Both the position numbers and the translations under genes were made by a program. Below, in pieces: positions 63,048 to 64,000 of a DNA stretch of 64,000 bases (its first letter is position 1; each line of letters begins with the position of its first letter). The stretch spans positions 124,001 to 188,000 of the forward strand of contig CANQED010000004.1 of assembly GCA_947594425.1 (NCBI GenBank), given 5' to 3'. This DNA comes from an uncultured Ruminiclostridium sp. GTDB lineage: Bacteria > Bacillota > Clostridia > Oscillospirales > Ruminococcaceae. The notes under the pieces are model-generated. The model worked only from the letters and a program-made list of their open reading frames with translations. It ran no database searches and was not told where the DNA came from.

Positions 63048-63221
63048 AATTTTCCCTCCCGTCTTGCTTTCTGATATGATTGTAACAGTTATTTGTGTAA
63101 AAAATATGATAATTCACAAATAAAAATTTGTAAAGTAAAAAAATACTTAATGAATATAAGGTGCTTTTATGCTAATAATATTAAAGCAAATATTGCGAAA
63201 TTAAACGGGAGGTAATTTATT

Positions 63222-63395
63222 ATGACGGGCAAAGAATTGCTTTATATCGAGGACGCTCTCGGACACGAAAAGTACTTTCAGACAAAGTGTCAGGAGACGG
63301 TAAACGGCCTGCAGGACGCCGAGCTTAAAAAGTGCGTCCAGCAGATGGAGCAAAAGCACCAACAGATATTTCAGAGCTTTTACGGCTTGCTTTAA
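63222..63395 (+). CDS. Small spore-coat-like protein (57 aa)
   Basis: 57 aa from ATG 63222, GGGAGG at 63208-63213. Helical, MTGKELLYIEDALGHEKYFQ, then QMEQKHQQIFQSF. Resembles short proteins found next to CotF-type coat genes in Clostridia. It is 11 bases ahead of the CotF-like gene, so one operon. Too short for the longest reading-frame lists. Confidence 0.7.
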   Translation: MTGKELLYIEDALGHEKYFQTKCQETVNGLQDAELKKCVQQMEQKHQQIFQSFYGLL

Positions 63396-63406
63396 GGAGG
63401 AAGAAA

Positions 63407-63649
63407 ATGGACGACAGAAATCTTATGGAAAATATCCTGCTGCTTGAAAAGGGCGTATGCGACCTTTATATGCACGGGGCGATAGAGTCCTCTACGCAGA
63501 ACGTTCATCAGACGTTCAACACCGCGCTGAACGACTCACTTTGTATGCAGGACGACATTTACGGCAAAATGGTACAAAAGGGCTGGTACAAGACCGAGCA
63601 GGCCGACCTTTCAAAAATAAACACGGTCAAGACAAAATTCGGCAGCTGA
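63407..63649 (+). CDS. CotF-like spore coat protein
   Basis: 80 aa from ATG 63407, GGAGG 6-10 bases upstream; the frame open further upstream is not used. MDDRNLMENILLLEKGVCDL, YMHGAIESSTQNVHQTFNTA and DDIYGKMVQKGWYKTEQA match the CotF-like coat family (ferritin-like helices). Expected in the forespore or coat. Confidence 0.82.
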   Translation: MDDRNLMENILLLEKGVCDLYMHGAIESSTQNVHQTFNTALNDSLCMQDDIYGKMVQKGWYKTEQADLSKINTVKTKFGS

Positions 63650-63690
63650 GCCGCGTAAAAATTTATTTTTTGAAAAATAAGAAAAAAAGC

Positions 63691-63719
63691 TTGACAGTTA
63701 AAAATTTTTATGGTATAAT
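63691..63719 (+). promoter_or_regulatory. Consensus promoter of tRNA-Thr
   Basis: TTGACA, 17-base spacer, TATAAT, 14 bases before the tRNA. Confidence 0.92.
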
Positions 63720-63732
63720 TTTTAACTGTCAG

Positions 63733-63808
<76 letters not shown>

Positions 63809-63810
63809 AT

Positions 63811-63838
63811 AAAAAGCCTTGATTTTCAAGGCTTTTTT
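63811..63838 (+). terminator. Terminator of tRNA-Thr
   Basis: AAAAAGCCTTG / CAAGGCTTTTTT hairpin immediately after the tRNA. Confidence 0.93.
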
Positions 63839-63856
63839 GCATTTTAAGACATAATT

Positions 63857-63917
63857 AAATCCCTCTCCAAAGCGCTATTTAGCTACTATTTGGCTACTGG
63901 AGAGGGATTTTTTGTTT
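63857..63917. terminator. Terminator of the integrase gene at the edge
   Basis: AAATCCCTCTCC (63857-63868) / GGAGAGGGATTT (63899-63910) long stem with a 30-base loop, followed by TTTTGTTTTT on the + side; functions for the leftward gene as well. Confidence 0.75.
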
Positions 63918-64000
63918 TTATGCCTCTTTTGCGAGAAGGTTTTCCAGTACGTCAGACGCCTTTCTGTCACTCTCTTGCAGGGCATGTGCGTATATGTTCA
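63918..64000 (-). CDS. Tyrosine recombinase/integrase, C-terminal end only
   Basis: Partial at the window edge. The 26 visible residues (NIYAHALQESDRKASDVLEN, then LLAKEA) match the last helix of phage-type integrases, whose NIYAHA motif contains the catalytic tyrosine. With the tRNA-Thr 110 bases away, an integrative element is inferred beyond 64000. Confidence 0.8.
   Translation of the reverse strand, partial: NIYAHALQESDRKASDVLENLLAKEA

Overview
The window looks like a chromosome segment of an anaerobic, spore-forming Clostridia bacterium, most likely an Oscillospiraceae/Ruminococcaceae-type gut organism. The evidence is the [FeFe]-hydrogenase maturation genes hydF and hydG, spmA/spmB and a CotF-like coat protein, the Asp23-DAK2-recG-rsmE housekeeping run, ferredoxin-type aldo/keto reductases, frequent TTG/GTG starts, and consensus sigma-A promoters (TTGACA-17-TATAAT). 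This assignment is inferred from gene content only; no rRNA is present.

Layout. 1-9.8 kb is mostly core: a cyclophilin lipoprotein, typA, birA, a YfcE-type phosphodiesterase, a run of small unknown proteins, a GH13 glucosidase and a GT4 glycosyltransferase, with two tiny genes (48 aa Cys-rich, 42 aa Asn-rich). 9.95-15.5 kb is a tRNA-Leu/Ser/Pro cluster followed by mobile-element debris. A 431-bp segment carrying the tRNA-Ser 3' part and tRNA-Pro is duplicated around a truncated polyvalent-protein gene. Next come a toxin-like/immunity-like pair with broken immunity relatives, DUF4417, an ImmA/XRE pair and a possible small RNA. 15.6-19.6 kb holds DUF1893 with an ECF S component, two Fe-S aldo/keto reductases and a TetR regulator.

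19.6-25.4 kb is accessory: a tandem multi-hairpin repeat, a GH2 fragment joined to a leucine-rich-repeat tail, a WYL regulator, a PPOX protein, a 5'-truncated sugar transporter and an intact GH36 galactosidase. 25.5-36.0 kb is a defence island. It contains a complete three-gene pPIWI-RE operon (REase, DinG-type helicase, PIWI-RE protein) with a consensus promoter and an attenuator-like leader. It is followed by IS and histidine-kinase remnants, then a WYL regulator and PD-(D/E)XK nuclease pair. 36.1-39.9 kb has two lipoproteins and fragments of an integrative element.

40.3-63.7 kb returns to core genes. These are PHP phosphatase, Lrp-aminotransferase-ispE, asp23-DAK2-recG-rsmE, an AbrB regulator, spmAB, ybaK, and TM1266-hydG-hydF preceded by a leader with competing terminator and antiterminator pairings. 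They are followed by CorC, TatD, two LacI regulators, the VTC-DUF4956-Cthe_2159 trio and spore-coat genes. A tRNA-Thr follows, and the window ends inside a tyrosine recombinase gene, so another integrated element probably begins at the right edge.

The most interesting parts are the pPIWI-RE island with its regulated leader, the adjacent WYL/nuclease pair, the hydrogenase-maturation leader RNA, and the tandem cloverleaf-like repeat.
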